From NCBI RefSeq assembly GCF_014803405.1, contig NZ_JACYFG010000038.1, forward strand, positions 186,001 through 250,000: 64,000 bases of DNA, in the 5' to 3' direction. Positions 18,593 to 28,628 of this stretch are shown here, piece after piece. Every line of letters starts with the position of its first letter. Position 1 is the stretch's first letter. A program made the translations under genes and the position numbers. This DNA is from Pelagicoccus enzymogenes (GTDB lineage Bacteria > Verrucomicrobiota > Verrucomicrobiia > Opitutales > Opitutaceae). Below the pieces are notes generated by a model. The model searched no databases. It saw nothing but the letters and a program-made list of their open reading frames with translations, and had not been told where the DNA came from.

Positions 18593-18749
18593 CGCCCAGA
18601 AACGCGACGGCTATACGCAATCGAAGCAGGCGCGGCCCGGACCGTTGACTTACCGCTAGACGAGTCCTATAAATTCGGCCAAAGCGAGTCCTGCTCCTGC
18701 GCGACATCCGCGCCCAGTACTCCCAGATCCAACCAGCCTTCGTACAAAA

Positions 18750-19784
18750 GTGGAACACAAAGTGACTCTGAACGATATCGCGGAGCAAGCAGGCGTGCAT
18801 CGATCCACCGTATCGCTCGCCTTGCGCAACCACCCGCGCATTTCCAAACCCGTCCGCGACCGTATCCAAAAATTGGCGTCAGACTTGGACTATCGCGTCA
18901 ATCCGCTGGTCGCAGCCCTCATGCAGGAGCGCCGTACCGGGAGACCCGCCTTCGACAGTACCATCGCCTTCGTAACCAACTACCCTGAGCGCTTCGGTTG
19001 GCGGCCCACCCACCACTCCCGGCCCGACTTCTATCCGGGCGCCGTCGAGCGAGCCAAGCAGCTCGGCTACAACCTAGAACACTTCTGGCTCGCCGAGCCC
19101 GGCATGACCGCGCAGCGCTTCTGCGATATCCTCGCAACCCGAAGCATCCACGGACTTATCATCGGACGCCTCCCCCCTGGCCAATGCGAGCTGCAGCTGC
19201 CATTGGGCAACTTTTCCTGCGTCGCCCTCGGCATGACGCTACGCAACCCTGTCCTCCACCACGTCACCGAAAACCACTTCCAGACCGTTTGGAGAAGCAT
19301 GCGCCAATGCGTGGAACGCGGCTACAAACGGATCGGCTTCGTCTTCTCCGGCGACAACGACAGCCCACGCGTGGGCGACCGCTGGATATCAGCTTTTCTC
19401 GGCTACCAAGCCTCCTTGCCCGAGGCGGACCGCGTCCCCTTCTGTCACCAGATTCCACCTACAGAAAGAGAGTTCGCGGAATGGTTCGAAACGAATCGCC
19501 CCGATGCAATCCTAGCCACCCACTCCGAGGTCGTGCTCGATTGGCTCTCCCACCTGAAAGTCAAGGTTCCCGACGAAGTCGGCATCGTGGCCTTGGAGGC
19601 GGAACTCAAGACGAAGTGCGCTGGCATCTACTACGAGCCGAAGAAAATTGGCGAACTCGCCGTCGAAATGCTGGTAGGCCTCATGCACCGCAACGAACGC
19701 GGAGTGCCCAGCGACCAACACGAGATCCTCCTTTCCGGCGAGTGGCACGAAGGCTGGAGCCTGCCCGACCGCAAGAAGCGATAG
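18750..19784 (+). CDS. LacI-family transcriptional regulator of the pectin locus
   Basis: 344 residues from a GTG at 18750 (a GTG at 18762 is equally possible). HTH: VTLNDIAEQAGVHRSTVSLA, then hinge DYRVNP. The effector-binding domain follows (YKRIGFVFSGDN; HSEVVLDWLSHLKVKVPDEVG). It is a paralogue of the regulator at 3975. Its position between the receptor and the pectinase genes suggests it controls this locus in response to an oligogalacturonide or uronate (inference). Confidence 0.9.
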   Translation: MEHKVTLNDIAEQAGVHRSTVSLALRNHPRISKPVRDRIQKLASDLDYRVNPLVAALMQERRTGRPAFDSTIAFVTNYPERFGWRPTHHSRPDFYPGAVERAKQLGYNLEHFWLAEPGMTAQRFCDILATRSIHGLIIGRLPPGQCELQLPLGNFSCVALGMTLRNPVLHHVTENHFQTVWRSMRQCVERGYKRIGFVFSGDNDSPRVGDRWISAFLGYQASLPEADRVPFCHQIPPTEREFAEWFETNRPDAILATHSEVVLDWLSHLKVKVPDEVGIVALEAELKTKCAGIYYEPKKIGELAVEMLVGLMHRNERGVPSDQHEILLSGEWHEGWSLPDRKKR

Positions 19785-19802
19785 TCCTACGTCACTTTAC
19801 CA

Positions 19803-21398
19803 TCATTCCTGCTTCGGACCAAAGCGGTAGAAGCGGAGGGATTGCACAGCCTCGAGGGGAACCGCGACCTGCCCCTGAGTGCCCGAATCCTGCTCAAAAA
19901 TCCAAGCCTCCGCGTCGCTGCTGGAAAAAAGCGACGCATCGTTCAACAGGTTTTCCCAATCGATAACGAGAGCAGCCTCGGTCCGACGCATCTCCACACG
20001 CGGATTGGGGTAAAGGTGCGAAACCAATCCGTTTAGATAGATTTCCAAGGCCGTGTATCCAGTTTTCGTATCCACAGTATTTCGATCGCTCGAGTCTGCA
20101 GGGTCGAGGTCGTGCGCCAGTTCCCATTCATCAGGCATGCCATCGCCATCGGTGTCCAGCGGAGCCTCGTCGGAGGAGAGGACAGGATAGCCTCCGACTT
20201 CCTCTTGAGAGTCGACAATGCCATTGTCGCCATAGGTCGTTGCCCCGGATCTGACCTCCTCAACAATTCGCGTATCCACGCTGTCCCTACTAGGGAACGA
20301 AGCCCCACCCCAGTTCAGAACTGCGTCGAAGGCAGCATGGGCATCTTGAGAAGTCAGCGGAGCCATGAGAAATGGTTTTCCAGCTCGGGCCGCAGCTTCT
20401 TGGCCCGAAGGGATGTTGTCGACACCGAGCCAATTGTCTTCGATCGCAGCCTCCTCACCCCAGACATAGTTACCACCCACGAAGAAGCGACTCACCTTAC
20501 CGTCGAGCGGCGTAACCTCGATGATGCGGTCGCGCTTGCTGCCAGAGGTAGCCGGCCCTGATTTATAAAAGTTGTTCACGATATTGTAATTCGCCTGAAA
20601 GCCGCTCGCATTGGGCTCGCCGCCATAGCAGCTGTTGCCACCCCAGTTGTAGACCACGTTGTCGCGATGGTCCACTTGGCGATCCCAAGTTGCCGGGTCG
20701 TCATAACGCGCACCATTGAAGCGGGGGGTGCGACTCGTATGGTGGGCTAGCAGATTGTGATGGAACGTGACGTTGGTTCCGCCCCAGATTCCTCCGTATC
20801 CATGCGCTCCCTTCGAGTGGAAGGAGTTGCGCAAGCTCTCCGTCACCATACACCACTGCATAGTGAAATTCGTATTGTTGTAGGCGGTTGCGCACTCGTC
20901 GATAGACCAAGAGGAGGTGCAGTGATCGATGATGACGTTGTCCGTATACCGACACTCGAATGCATCTGACTCGAAGCTTTGCAGGCCGTTTTCTCGAGGG
21001 TAGAGATCGCCAAGCCGTACGCGTATGAAGCGAATCACTACGTTGTCGGCATTCACCTGCAAACCACGCTTGGCAATGCAGATCCCATCGCCCGGGGCGC
21101 TTTGCCCTGCGATCGTCAAATCGCCATTGTTCACCTTGAGGTCTGACTCCAGGTAGATCGTGCCTGACACCCGAAAAACGACAGTGCGGGGACCTTTAGC
21201 CTCCACCGCCTCGCGCAGGCTTCCAGGCCCGGAGTCGCCAAGGTGCGTCACTTCGTAAACGGTTCCTCCGCGCCCACCGCTGGCAAATCGACCGTATCCC
21301 TCCGCGTGAGGAAACGCCAACGGCTCAGCGCCGAGTGAAGCTGCAAACGCGATCGCCGCGAGAATCGAGAAGACAACGCTGAAACGCTTCAAGCGCAT
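19803..21398 (-). CDS. Secreted pectate lyase (PL1-like parallel beta-helix)
   Basis: 531 residues from the ATG at 21398. Signal peptide (FSVVFSILAAIAFAASLGA), then FPHAEGYGRFASGGRGGTVY and LGDSGPGSLREAV, a hallmark opening of this pectate-lyase group. The beta-helix core contains NVIIDHCTSSWSIDE and NSFHSKGAHGYGGIWGG. The C-terminal part has a calcium-binding EF-like loop (DTDGDGMPDEWEL). Such enzymes cleave polygalacturonate by beta-elimination. Convergent with the regulator gene (18-bp gap) and divergent from the transporter operon. Confidence 0.88.
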   Translation of the reverse strand: MRLKRFSVVFSILAAIAFAASLGAEPLAFPHAEGYGRFASGGRGGTVYEVTHLGDSGPGSLREAVEAKGPRTVVFRVSGTIYLESDLKVNNGDLTIAGQSAPGDGICIAKRGLQVNADNVVIRFIRVRLGDLYPRENGLQSFESDAFECRYTDNVIIDHCTSSWSIDECATAYNNTNFTMQWCMVTESLRNSFHSKGAHGYGGIWGGTNVTFHHNLLAHHTSRTPRFNGARYDDPATWDRQVDHRDNVVYNWGGNSCYGGEPNASGFQANYNIVNNFYKSGPATSGSKRDRIIEVTPLDGKVSRFFVGGNYVWGEEAAIEDNWLGVDNIPSGQEAAARAGKPFLMAPLTSQDAHAAFDAVLNWGGASFPSRDSVDTRIVEEVRSGATTYGDNGIVDSQEEVGGYPVLSSDEAPLDTDGDGMPDEWELAHDLDPADSSDRNTVDTKTGYTALEIYLNGLVSHLYPNPRVEMRRTEAALVIDWENLLNDASLFSSSDAEAWIFEQDSGTQGQVAVPLEAVQSLRFYRFGPKQE

Positions 21399-21740
21399 CC
21401 TAGCGAGTGGGGTCGCGATGCGCGGCGCTGAGTGAAAGCAAACGAGCGCCAGCAGCAAGAGCTCGCAAATCGAAAAACATCCTTAATTTCATGGGGCAAG
21501 AGGGATTTGCTCGTAGCCAAACGCTCGCTTGCGTCGGCCGTCGACTGAGTATTCCAACAAGCAAGCAGAAGCCCTCGTCCCGCACCATATTACATTTAGT
21601 CAACATGTTGCGCAGGGGGCGAATTGATACTCGATCAGCGTCACCTAATCTCCGCTCTCTCGTCGAGATCCGCGCTCGGCGACACCCGCCCAACCCCAAA
21701 GTCTGATTACCCTCCAGACTACCTTTTCAATGGTCTTCCT
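21399..21740. promoter_or_regulatory. Divergent control region between pectate lyase and MFS operon
   Basis: 342 bp without a gene. It must hold both promoters. A perfect 10-bp palindrome CAACATGTTG lies at 21601-21610, preceded by TTAGT. The MFS frame is open upstream to 21624, but that extension has no membrane character. Confidence 0.5.
21595..21610. promoter_or_regulatory. Candidate operator (palindrome CAACATGTTG)
   Basis: TTTAGTCAACATGTTG, sharing TTAGTCAAC and ATGT with the site at 14730. Located centrally between the divergent lyase and transporter genes. Regulator assignment to the LacI protein at 18750 is a guess. Confidence 0.3.
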
Positions 21741-23129
21741 ATGCCCGAAACGAACACTCCAAAAACTCTAAACAAACCCGACGGAAACCTCCGCTGGGTC
21801 ATTTGCAGCCTCCTTTTCTTTTCGGTTGCGATCAACTACCTCGATCGGCTCACCATCAGCGTGCTCAAGACGCCGCTCAGCGAGCAGTTCGGCTGGTCGA
21901 ATAGTGACTATGGATACATCACAGGCGCCTTCTCCTTCGCCTACGCGTTCGGCTACCTCTTCGGCGGGCGACTCAGCGACCGCTGGGGCGTCAAGAAAGC
22001 GCTTCCCTATTTCGTGGGAGCTTGGAGTCTGTTCGCTGGGCTGCACGGCCTCTGCGCCTTCCTGGACCTCGATGAAACCATCACCGCCATCGCCCCGGAG
22101 ATTCGCACCGCCTTCCCCTACCTCGTAATTTCATTCGTCACGGTGCCCATGACGGCCGCCGGCTTCATCTACGGCCGCATCGCCCTCGGCCTTTGCCAAG
22201 GCGGCAACTTTCCCGCAGCCATCAAAACCGTCGCCGAATGGTTCCCCGTCCGGGAGCGAGCGACCGCAACTGGCTGGTTCAACGCTGGCTCCAACGTCGG
22301 CGCCGTCGCCTGCCCCTTCATCGTCAGCTACCTGTACGCCGCAGTGGGATTTCAGCTTACCTTCTACATCACGGGCGCCGTAGGCCTCGTTTGGGTCATC
22401 GCTTGGAAAGCGCTCTACCGACCCCCTGAAGAGCATCCCAAGCTTTCGCCAAGCGAGCTCGCCTACATCCGCGACGGCCAGCCGGAGTCCGAGGAGAAAC
22501 CTCCCCAAGTTCCCTGGATCAGCCTGCTCGGCTACCGAGCCGCTTGGGCCTACCTCATCGCCAGCATTCTCGCCGGCCCCGCCTGGGGCTTCTATCAGTT
22601 CTTCGTGCCGGACTTCCTGCAGCAGGTATTTTCCCTCGACCAAGGAGACACCGCAAAAGCCACGGCAAGTTTCTTCCTTGTCGCCACCGCTGGAGGCGTA
22701 TTGGGCGGCTGGTTCGCAGGCAAACTCCTAGCTAAGGGCTGGTCCCTCAACAAGGCCCGCAAAACCGCCCTCCTGGTCTGCGCCCTCTGTGTCGTACCCA
22801 TCTACTTCGCCCCCTTCGTTCCCTCGGTCTGGATGGCCATCGCCATCGTCGGCATCGCCGGTTCCGCCCACCAAGGCTGGTCCGCCAACCTCTTCAGCGT
22901 TGTCGGCGATACCATGCCACGCGAAGCGATCAGCTCCGTCGTCGGCATGGGAGGCTTCGCCGCCTACATGACCGGCGGCTTCGTCAACATCATCACCGGA
23001 GCCATTCTCGACAAGACCGGCAGCTACATATCCGTTTTCGCCTACTTCTCCGGCATGTACATCCTCTCGCTCATCGCGATCCAAATCCTCGTCCCGGTCA
23101 TCGGACGCAAGAGCAAGGCTACCAACTAA
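21741..23129 (+). CDS. MFS transporter, hexuronate (ExuT-like, anion:cation symporter) family
   Basis: 462 residues, about 12 membrane helices. The start at 21741 (MPETNTPK) precedes the first helix (WVICSLLFFSVAINYLDRLT). NYLDR in helix 1, the loop GGRLSDRWGVKKAL and the long periplasmic/helix-5 region RIALGLCQGGNFPAAIKTVAEW are characteristic of the ACS family that includes ExuT and GarP. The pectin context supports galacturonate or a related uronate as substrate. First gene of an operon with the esterase, GH43 and GH28 genes. Confidence 0.88.
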   Translation: MPETNTPKTLNKPDGNLRWVICSLLFFSVAINYLDRLTISVLKTPLSEQFGWSNSDYGYITGAFSFAYAFGYLFGGRLSDRWGVKKALPYFVGAWSLFAGLHGLCAFLDLDETITAIAPEIRTAFPYLVISFVTVPMTAAGFIYGRIALGLCQGGNFPAAIKTVAEWFPVRERATATGWFNAGSNVGAVACPFIVSYLYAAVGFQLTFYITGAVGLVWVIAWKALYRPPEEHPKLSPSELAYIRDGQPESEEKPPQVPWISLLGYRAAWAYLIASILAGPAWGFYQFFVPDFLQQVFSLDQGDTAKATASFFLVATAGGVLGGWFAGKLLAKGWSLNKARKTALLVCALCVVPIYFAPFVPSVWMAIAIVGIAGSAHQGWSANLFSVVGDTMPREAISSVVGMGGFAAYMTGGFVNIITGAILDKTGSYISVFAYFSGMYILSLIAIQILVPVIGRKSKATN

Positions 23130-23130
23130 T

Positions 23131-24006
23131 ATGGCCGCCATGCAACGCCACCTCCTCGCTCCAGCGCTCGCCATCGCTTTCGCCTGCTCCTCGGTCGCCA
23201 GCGAATTCATAGCAGATATCGAATACGGAGTAGCCGATGGTGAAAGCCTCCGCCTCGACGTTTCCGTCCCGGACGGCGAAGGTCCTTTCCCCGTCGCTTT
23301 TCTCGTCCATGGCGGAGGCTGGGGAAGCGGAGACAAGAGCGGTGCGGAAAAGCCAAACAGCGGCGCTGACATCTCCCCTTGGTTCCAACCCCTCACCGAC
23401 GCGAATTTCGTTTGGGTATCCATAAACTACCGACTGGCGCCCCAGTACCGTTGGCCTGCATGCAAGGACGACACCTTGACCGCACTCGCTTGGGTCAACG
23501 AAAACATTGCCGCTTACAAGGGCGCCCCTGATCGCGTGGCCGTTTTCGGACACTCAGCGGGAGGCCAGCTCGCCATGTTCACCGCCCACGCGAACGAAGA
23601 CATCCGTCCCGAGGTCATCGTGGGGTGCGCCGCAGTCACCAGTCTTGTGCAGGATCTCGAAATTCGCGGCGGACTAAGCATCTCCCTGCAAAACCTGTTC
23701 GACCGCCCAAAAGAGGTGACCCCAGTATCACTTGCGCTCCTCGAGGCGAACTCCCCCATCAATCTGCTAAAAGCAGGAGGTCCCGATTATTTGCTGATTC
23801 ACGGGGACGCAGACCGCACCGTTCCCATCGAGCAGTCTATCGACTTTCAAAATCGTCTCCACGAGCTGAATACGAGATGCGACCTGCTCATCTTACCCGG
23901 AGCCGGCCACCGCCTCACCGAATGGTCGAACCACGACCCTCATTGGCAGGAAAAGATGGTCTCTTGGGTAAGGGACAGCCTCAACAAGGCTGCCGCCGAA
24001 CAATAA
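23131..24006 (+). CDS. Secreted alpha/beta-hydrolase, carbohydrate-esterase-like
   Basis: 291 residues. Signal peptide (LLAPALAIAFACSSVAS). Oxyanion-hole motif HGGGW (~66-70), nucleophile motif GHSAGG, and the Asp/His end of the triad in HGDADRTVP and GAGHRLTEW. This is the BD-FAE / acetyl-esterase type of fold. It starts 1 bp after the MFS stop, so translation is coupled. Removal of acetyl or feruloyl groups from pectin side chains would suit its place; the exact substrate is unknown. An ATG at 23140 is an alternative start. Confidence 0.82.
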   Translation: MAAMQRHLLAPALAIAFACSSVASEFIADIEYGVADGESLRLDVSVPDGEGPFPVAFLVHGGGWGSGDKSGAEKPNSGADISPWFQPLTDANFVWVSINYRLAPQYRWPACKDDTLTALAWVNENIAAYKGAPDRVAVFGHSAGGQLAMFTAHANEDIRPEVIVGCAAVTSLVQDLEIRGGLSISLQNLFDRPKEVTPVSLALLEANSPINLLKAGGPDYLLIHGDADRTVPIEQSIDFQNRLHELNTRCDLLILPGAGHRLTEWSNHDPHWQEKMVSWVRDSLNKAAAEQ

Positions 24007-24033
24007 GCAACCGCGGCCCGGATCTCCTTCCAG

Positions 24034-25596
24034 ATGCTCAATCCCAGTACTCCTTCCCTTCCCCAACTAGAAAACGAGAGAACGGCTCGCTATCGCAATC
24101 CCATCCTCTTCGCCGACTACTCAGATCCAGATGCGATCCGAGTAGGCAACGAATTTTGGATGACATCTTCCAGCTTTTGCAATGTACCCGGATTGCCAAT
24201 ACTTCACTCGAAAGACTTGATTAACTGGGAGCTGGTCAACCATGCCCTACCTCATTTAGTGCCAGAACACCACTACAGCGAGCACCGAGCCGGTTGCGGC
24301 GTCTGGGCGCCTGCCATCCGCTTTCACAATGGAACATTTTGGATCTTCTATCCCGACCCCGACTTCGGCATATACGTCACCTACACCGACGACCCGCGTG
24401 GCCAGTGGAGCGCCCCTTACCTCATCAAAGCGGGGGAAGGCTTGATCGACCCCTGCCCCCTCTGGGATGGAGACAAAGCCTACTTGATTCACGGTTGGGC
24501 TAAGAGCCGTTCCGGTATCTGTAACATACTTACGCTTCACGAAATGTCTCTCGATGCCACCCGCCTCCTTGACGACGGCCAAGTAGTCATCGACGGAGAT
24601 CGCGACACCGAGTGGAACACGATAGAGGGCCCCAAGCTTTACAAGCGGGATGGTTGGTATTGGATCTTCGCCCCAGCCGATGGCGTCGCAACGGGCTGTC
24701 AAACCGTGTTTCGATCCAAAAACATATTCGGTCCCTACGAAGGTCGCAAGGTCCTGGAGCAAGGCTCCACCCCAATCAACGGCCCACACCAAGGGGCCTG
24801 GGTCGATACGCCCGAAGGCGAACATTGGTTTCTCCACTTTCAAGAAAATCAACCCTACGGTCGCGTCGTGCATCTGCAACCGATGCAGTGGCGGGAAGAT
24901 GGGTGGCCCGTCATGGGGCTAGATCCACAAAACACGGGAATCGGCGAACCCGTAATAGATCATGAAGCTCCAAACTTGTCACAAGATTCCAACTACCGCG
25001 TTCCCCAGTCCGACGCTTTCTCTAAACCTGAGCTCGGACGGCAATGGCAGTGGCAAGCGAACGCCTGCTCAGATTGGTCAACCATCGATCCCGAACGAGG
25101 GACCCTTCGCCTAAACTGCATGCCTCGCAGTCCTAAAGAGTCGTTCTGGAAAACGGGACCTCTGCTTTTGCAAAAAGTGACAGGTCCTCAGATCGATTGC
25201 GCGGTCGATTTACAGTTCTGCCCACAAAGCGAGGGAGACGTCGCGGGCTTCATCGTTTTTGGCTACAACTATTTCTGGATCGGACTCGAATCGACGGGTA
25301 CTCAAGTGAAGCTCGTGATGAAGCAGTGTCTCGACGCGAACAAAAAAGGCATCGAAACCGTACTCTCCGAATCGCAGTACCCTAGTTCACAATTGCGCCT
25401 CCACTTCGAAATGCTGCCGGGAAATGCCTGCCAGTTCAGCTACCTCCTTAATGACGGCTCAGTCCAACCATTTGGTCCAGAGTTCCAAGCGAAGCAAAGC
25501 AAATGGGTTGGTGCAAAATTCGGTCTCTTTGCCTCCTGTACTTCAGATGATCCATCAAATGGATACGCCACTTTTAAAAATCTAATCGTAAAATAA
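24034..25596 (+). CDS. Glycoside hydrolase family 43 (arabinofuranosidase/xylosidase-like) with C-terminal beta-sandwich
   Basis: 520 residues, no signal peptide, so probably cytoplasmic. The catalytic five-bladed propeller shows NPILFADYSDPDAIRVG (likely base Asp31), LIDPCPLWD (Asp that tunes the acid) and NTIEGPKLYKRDGWYWI (likely acid Glu). Residues ~330-520 form a second domain (FIVFGYNYFWIGLE), as in GH43 subfamilies with a C2-type module. It would trim arabinose or xylose side chains from imported pectic oligosaccharides (inference). Confidence 0.86.
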   Translation: MLNPSTPSLPQLENERTARYRNPILFADYSDPDAIRVGNEFWMTSSSFCNVPGLPILHSKDLINWELVNHALPHLVPEHHYSEHRAGCGVWAPAIRFHNGTFWIFYPDPDFGIYVTYTDDPRGQWSAPYLIKAGEGLIDPCPLWDGDKAYLIHGWAKSRSGICNILTLHEMSLDATRLLDDGQVVIDGDRDTEWNTIEGPKLYKRDGWYWIFAPADGVATGCQTVFRSKNIFGPYEGRKVLEQGSTPINGPHQGAWVDTPEGEHWFLHFQENQPYGRVVHLQPMQWREDGWPVMGLDPQNTGIGEPVIDHEAPNLSQDSNYRVPQSDAFSKPELGRQWQWQANACSDWSTIDPERGTLRLNCMPRSPKESFWKTGPLLLQKVTGPQIDCAVDLQFCPQSEGDVAGFIVFGYNYFWIGLESTGTQVKLVMKQCLDANKKGIETVLSESQYPSSQLRLHFEMLPGNACQFSYLLNDGSVQPFGPEFQAKQSKWVGAKFGLFASCTSDDPSNGYATFKNLIVK

Positions 25597-25602
25597 CGTC
25601 CC

Positions 25603-27174
25603 ATGAAAGCGACACTTCGAATCACCACGTTCGCATCTGTTCTATTCGCTGGCTTCCTCAGCGAAGCGTTTGCCACACCTCAATTCACCTCTGACGGACG
25701 GCTTTGGGGCGGCGACGAGATTCAGCCCGTCAATGCTCCTTTTGGCATGCCGCAACTTGCTCGCCCCAGTTTCAAGGCCGACGTTTTCAATATCCTCGAC
25801 TTCGCGGCGGTCGAGGGGGGAAAAGTCAAGAACACCGAAGCTTTCGCAAACGCTATCGCCGCTTGCGCGGATAACGGCGGCGGTCGCGTGCTGGTTCCCG
25901 CAGGCAAATGGTTCACAGGCCCCATCCACCTCAAGAGCAATGTCGAACTCCACCTCGCCGAAGGATCCGAAGTCATCTTCAGCGATACCTTGGAAGACTA
26001 CCTGCCTGTCGTACGCGTTCGGGCCGGCAGTATCGAAATCTACAATTACTCCCCTCTCATCTACGCTAGAGATTGCGAAAACATCGGAATCACCGGTCCA
26101 GGCAGGCTCAACGGAAATGCCGAAAAATGGTGGGACTGGAAACACAAGGAAACCCGCGACTATTTCACCGCAGAAAAGCGAGGCATCCCCGTCGAGGAAC
26201 GGATTTACGGAAAACCCGAGGACGCCATCCGCCCCAGCTTCGTGCAGCTGTTCAACTGCCGCAACATTCTGCTGGAAGGCTTCACCATCGGAAGCGGACC
26301 CAACTGGACCATTCACCCAGTGTTTTGCGAAAACATAATAATCCGCCGCGTGCACGTTCTCACAGACGGCCCCAACAACGACGGCATCGACCCCGACTCT
26401 TCTCGCAACCTCCTAGTGGAGCACTGCGTTTTCGATACCGGCGACGATTGCATGGTATTGAAATCCGGATACAACGAAGACGGGTGGCGAGCGGCAGCCC
26501 CGACCGAGAATGTGGTCATGCGCTGGTGCACCTCCAAACGCGGCCACGGCGGACTCGTGATCGGGAGCGAAATGTCGGGCGACGTACGCAACGTTTATAT
26601 GTACGAATGCGAATTCGAAGGCACGGACCGTGCCCTGCGCATCAAATCCCGTCGCGGCCGAGGCGGTATCGTGGAAAACGTTTGGGCCGAGAACCTTGTC
26701 GTCAAAGACATGCAACGCGAAGTAGTCATACTCAACATGGACTACGGAGCAGACAAAAACGCTCTCACCAACCAACGCGCCCCCCTCTTCCGCAATATCC
26801 ACGTTAGCGACGTCTACGGCGAAGGAGCTCCCATGGCCATCCGCATCGTCGGTCTCCCCGATTCGCTTATCGAAAACGTCACCTTCGAAAACATCCGAGT
26901 CAAATCCACCGAAGGCGTCTATTGCCAAAACGCGACTGGACTCAGTTTTAAGAATATCGACGTGTCTCCCGAAGAGGGCCCCGTCTTCACCTTCGACAAC
27001 GTAAACGATGTCGACATCACCGCGGCAAGTTCCGCCAGCGGAGCCTCCACCTTCGTAAAGGTGCTCGGGAAAAACTCCCATGGTATCGTAATCAAGAAGA
27101 GCAATCTCAGCACATTAAAGTCTGTGACCGAGTTGGGAGACGAGGTCGCTGCAGAGGCCGTCACTATAAAATAG
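25603..27174 (+). CDS. Secreted glycoside hydrolase family 28 polygalacturonase
   Basis: 523 residues. Signal peptide (FASVLFAGFLSEAFA). GH28 signature segments are all present and in order: NNDGIDPDSS, DTGDDCMVLKSG, RGHGGLVIGSEMSG and RIKSRRGRGG. The N-terminal NILDFAAVEGG and AACADNGGGRVLVPAGKW are typical of exo-acting bacterial members. It hydrolyses alpha-1,4-galacturonosyl bonds with inversion. Last gene of the MFS-esterase-GH43-GH28 operon; starts 7 bp after the GH43 stop. Confidence 0.93.
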   Translation: MKATLRITTFASVLFAGFLSEAFATPQFTSDGRLWGGDEIQPVNAPFGMPQLARPSFKADVFNILDFAAVEGGKVKNTEAFANAIAACADNGGGRVLVPAGKWFTGPIHLKSNVELHLAEGSEVIFSDTLEDYLPVVRVRAGSIEIYNYSPLIYARDCENIGITGPGRLNGNAEKWWDWKHKETRDYFTAEKRGIPVEERIYGKPEDAIRPSFVQLFNCRNILLEGFTIGSGPNWTIHPVFCENIIIRRVHVLTDGPNNDGIDPDSSRNLLVEHCVFDTGDDCMVLKSGYNEDGWRAAAPTENVVMRWCTSKRGHGGLVIGSEMSGDVRNVYMYECEFEGTDRALRIKSRRGRGGIVENVWAENLVVKDMQREVVILNMDYGADKNALTNQRAPLFRNIHVSDVYGEGAPMAIRIVGLPDSLIENVTFENIRVKSTEGVYCQNATGLSFKNIDVSPEEGPVFTFDNVNDVDITAASSASGASTFVKVLGKNSHGIVIKKSNLSTLKSVTELGDEVAAEAVTIK

Positions 27175-27218
27175 GAATAGGATCAAAGCAGAGCCCTTGC
27201 ATGTTCTTGGACAAAAAA

Positions 27219-27246
27219 AGCGGAACCTAAATGGTTCCGCTTTTGC
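27219..27246. terminator. Bidirectional terminator between GH28 and argG
   Basis: Perfect stem AAGCGGAACC-taaat-GGTTCCGCTT flanked by an A-run on the left and a T-run on the right, so it can serve both convergent genes. Confidence 0.9.
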
Positions 27247-27275
27247 AAAAAGGTTGGGTTGTACCCAGCCTACAA

Positions 27276-28505
<1,230 letters not shown>

Positions 28506-28539
28506 AATGGATAAAGTGGAAATTGTGTGAGTAGTTCTA

Positions 28540-28612
28540 AACCACAGATTTCACAGATGTACACAGATCATATTCAGAAAATTATCTGAGTAAATCTGTG
28601 CTATCTGCGGTC
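28540..28612. repeat. Long imperfect inverted repeat (ACCACAGAT family)
   Basis: Starts ACCACAGATTTCACAGATG and ends with the approximate complement AATCTGTGCTATCTGCGGT, so the transcript could form a long hairpin. It fills the argF-argG gap (28506-28628). A second member lies at 30864-30947. Confidence 0.75.
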
Positions 28613-28628
28613 AAAAAAAACATTCAAC

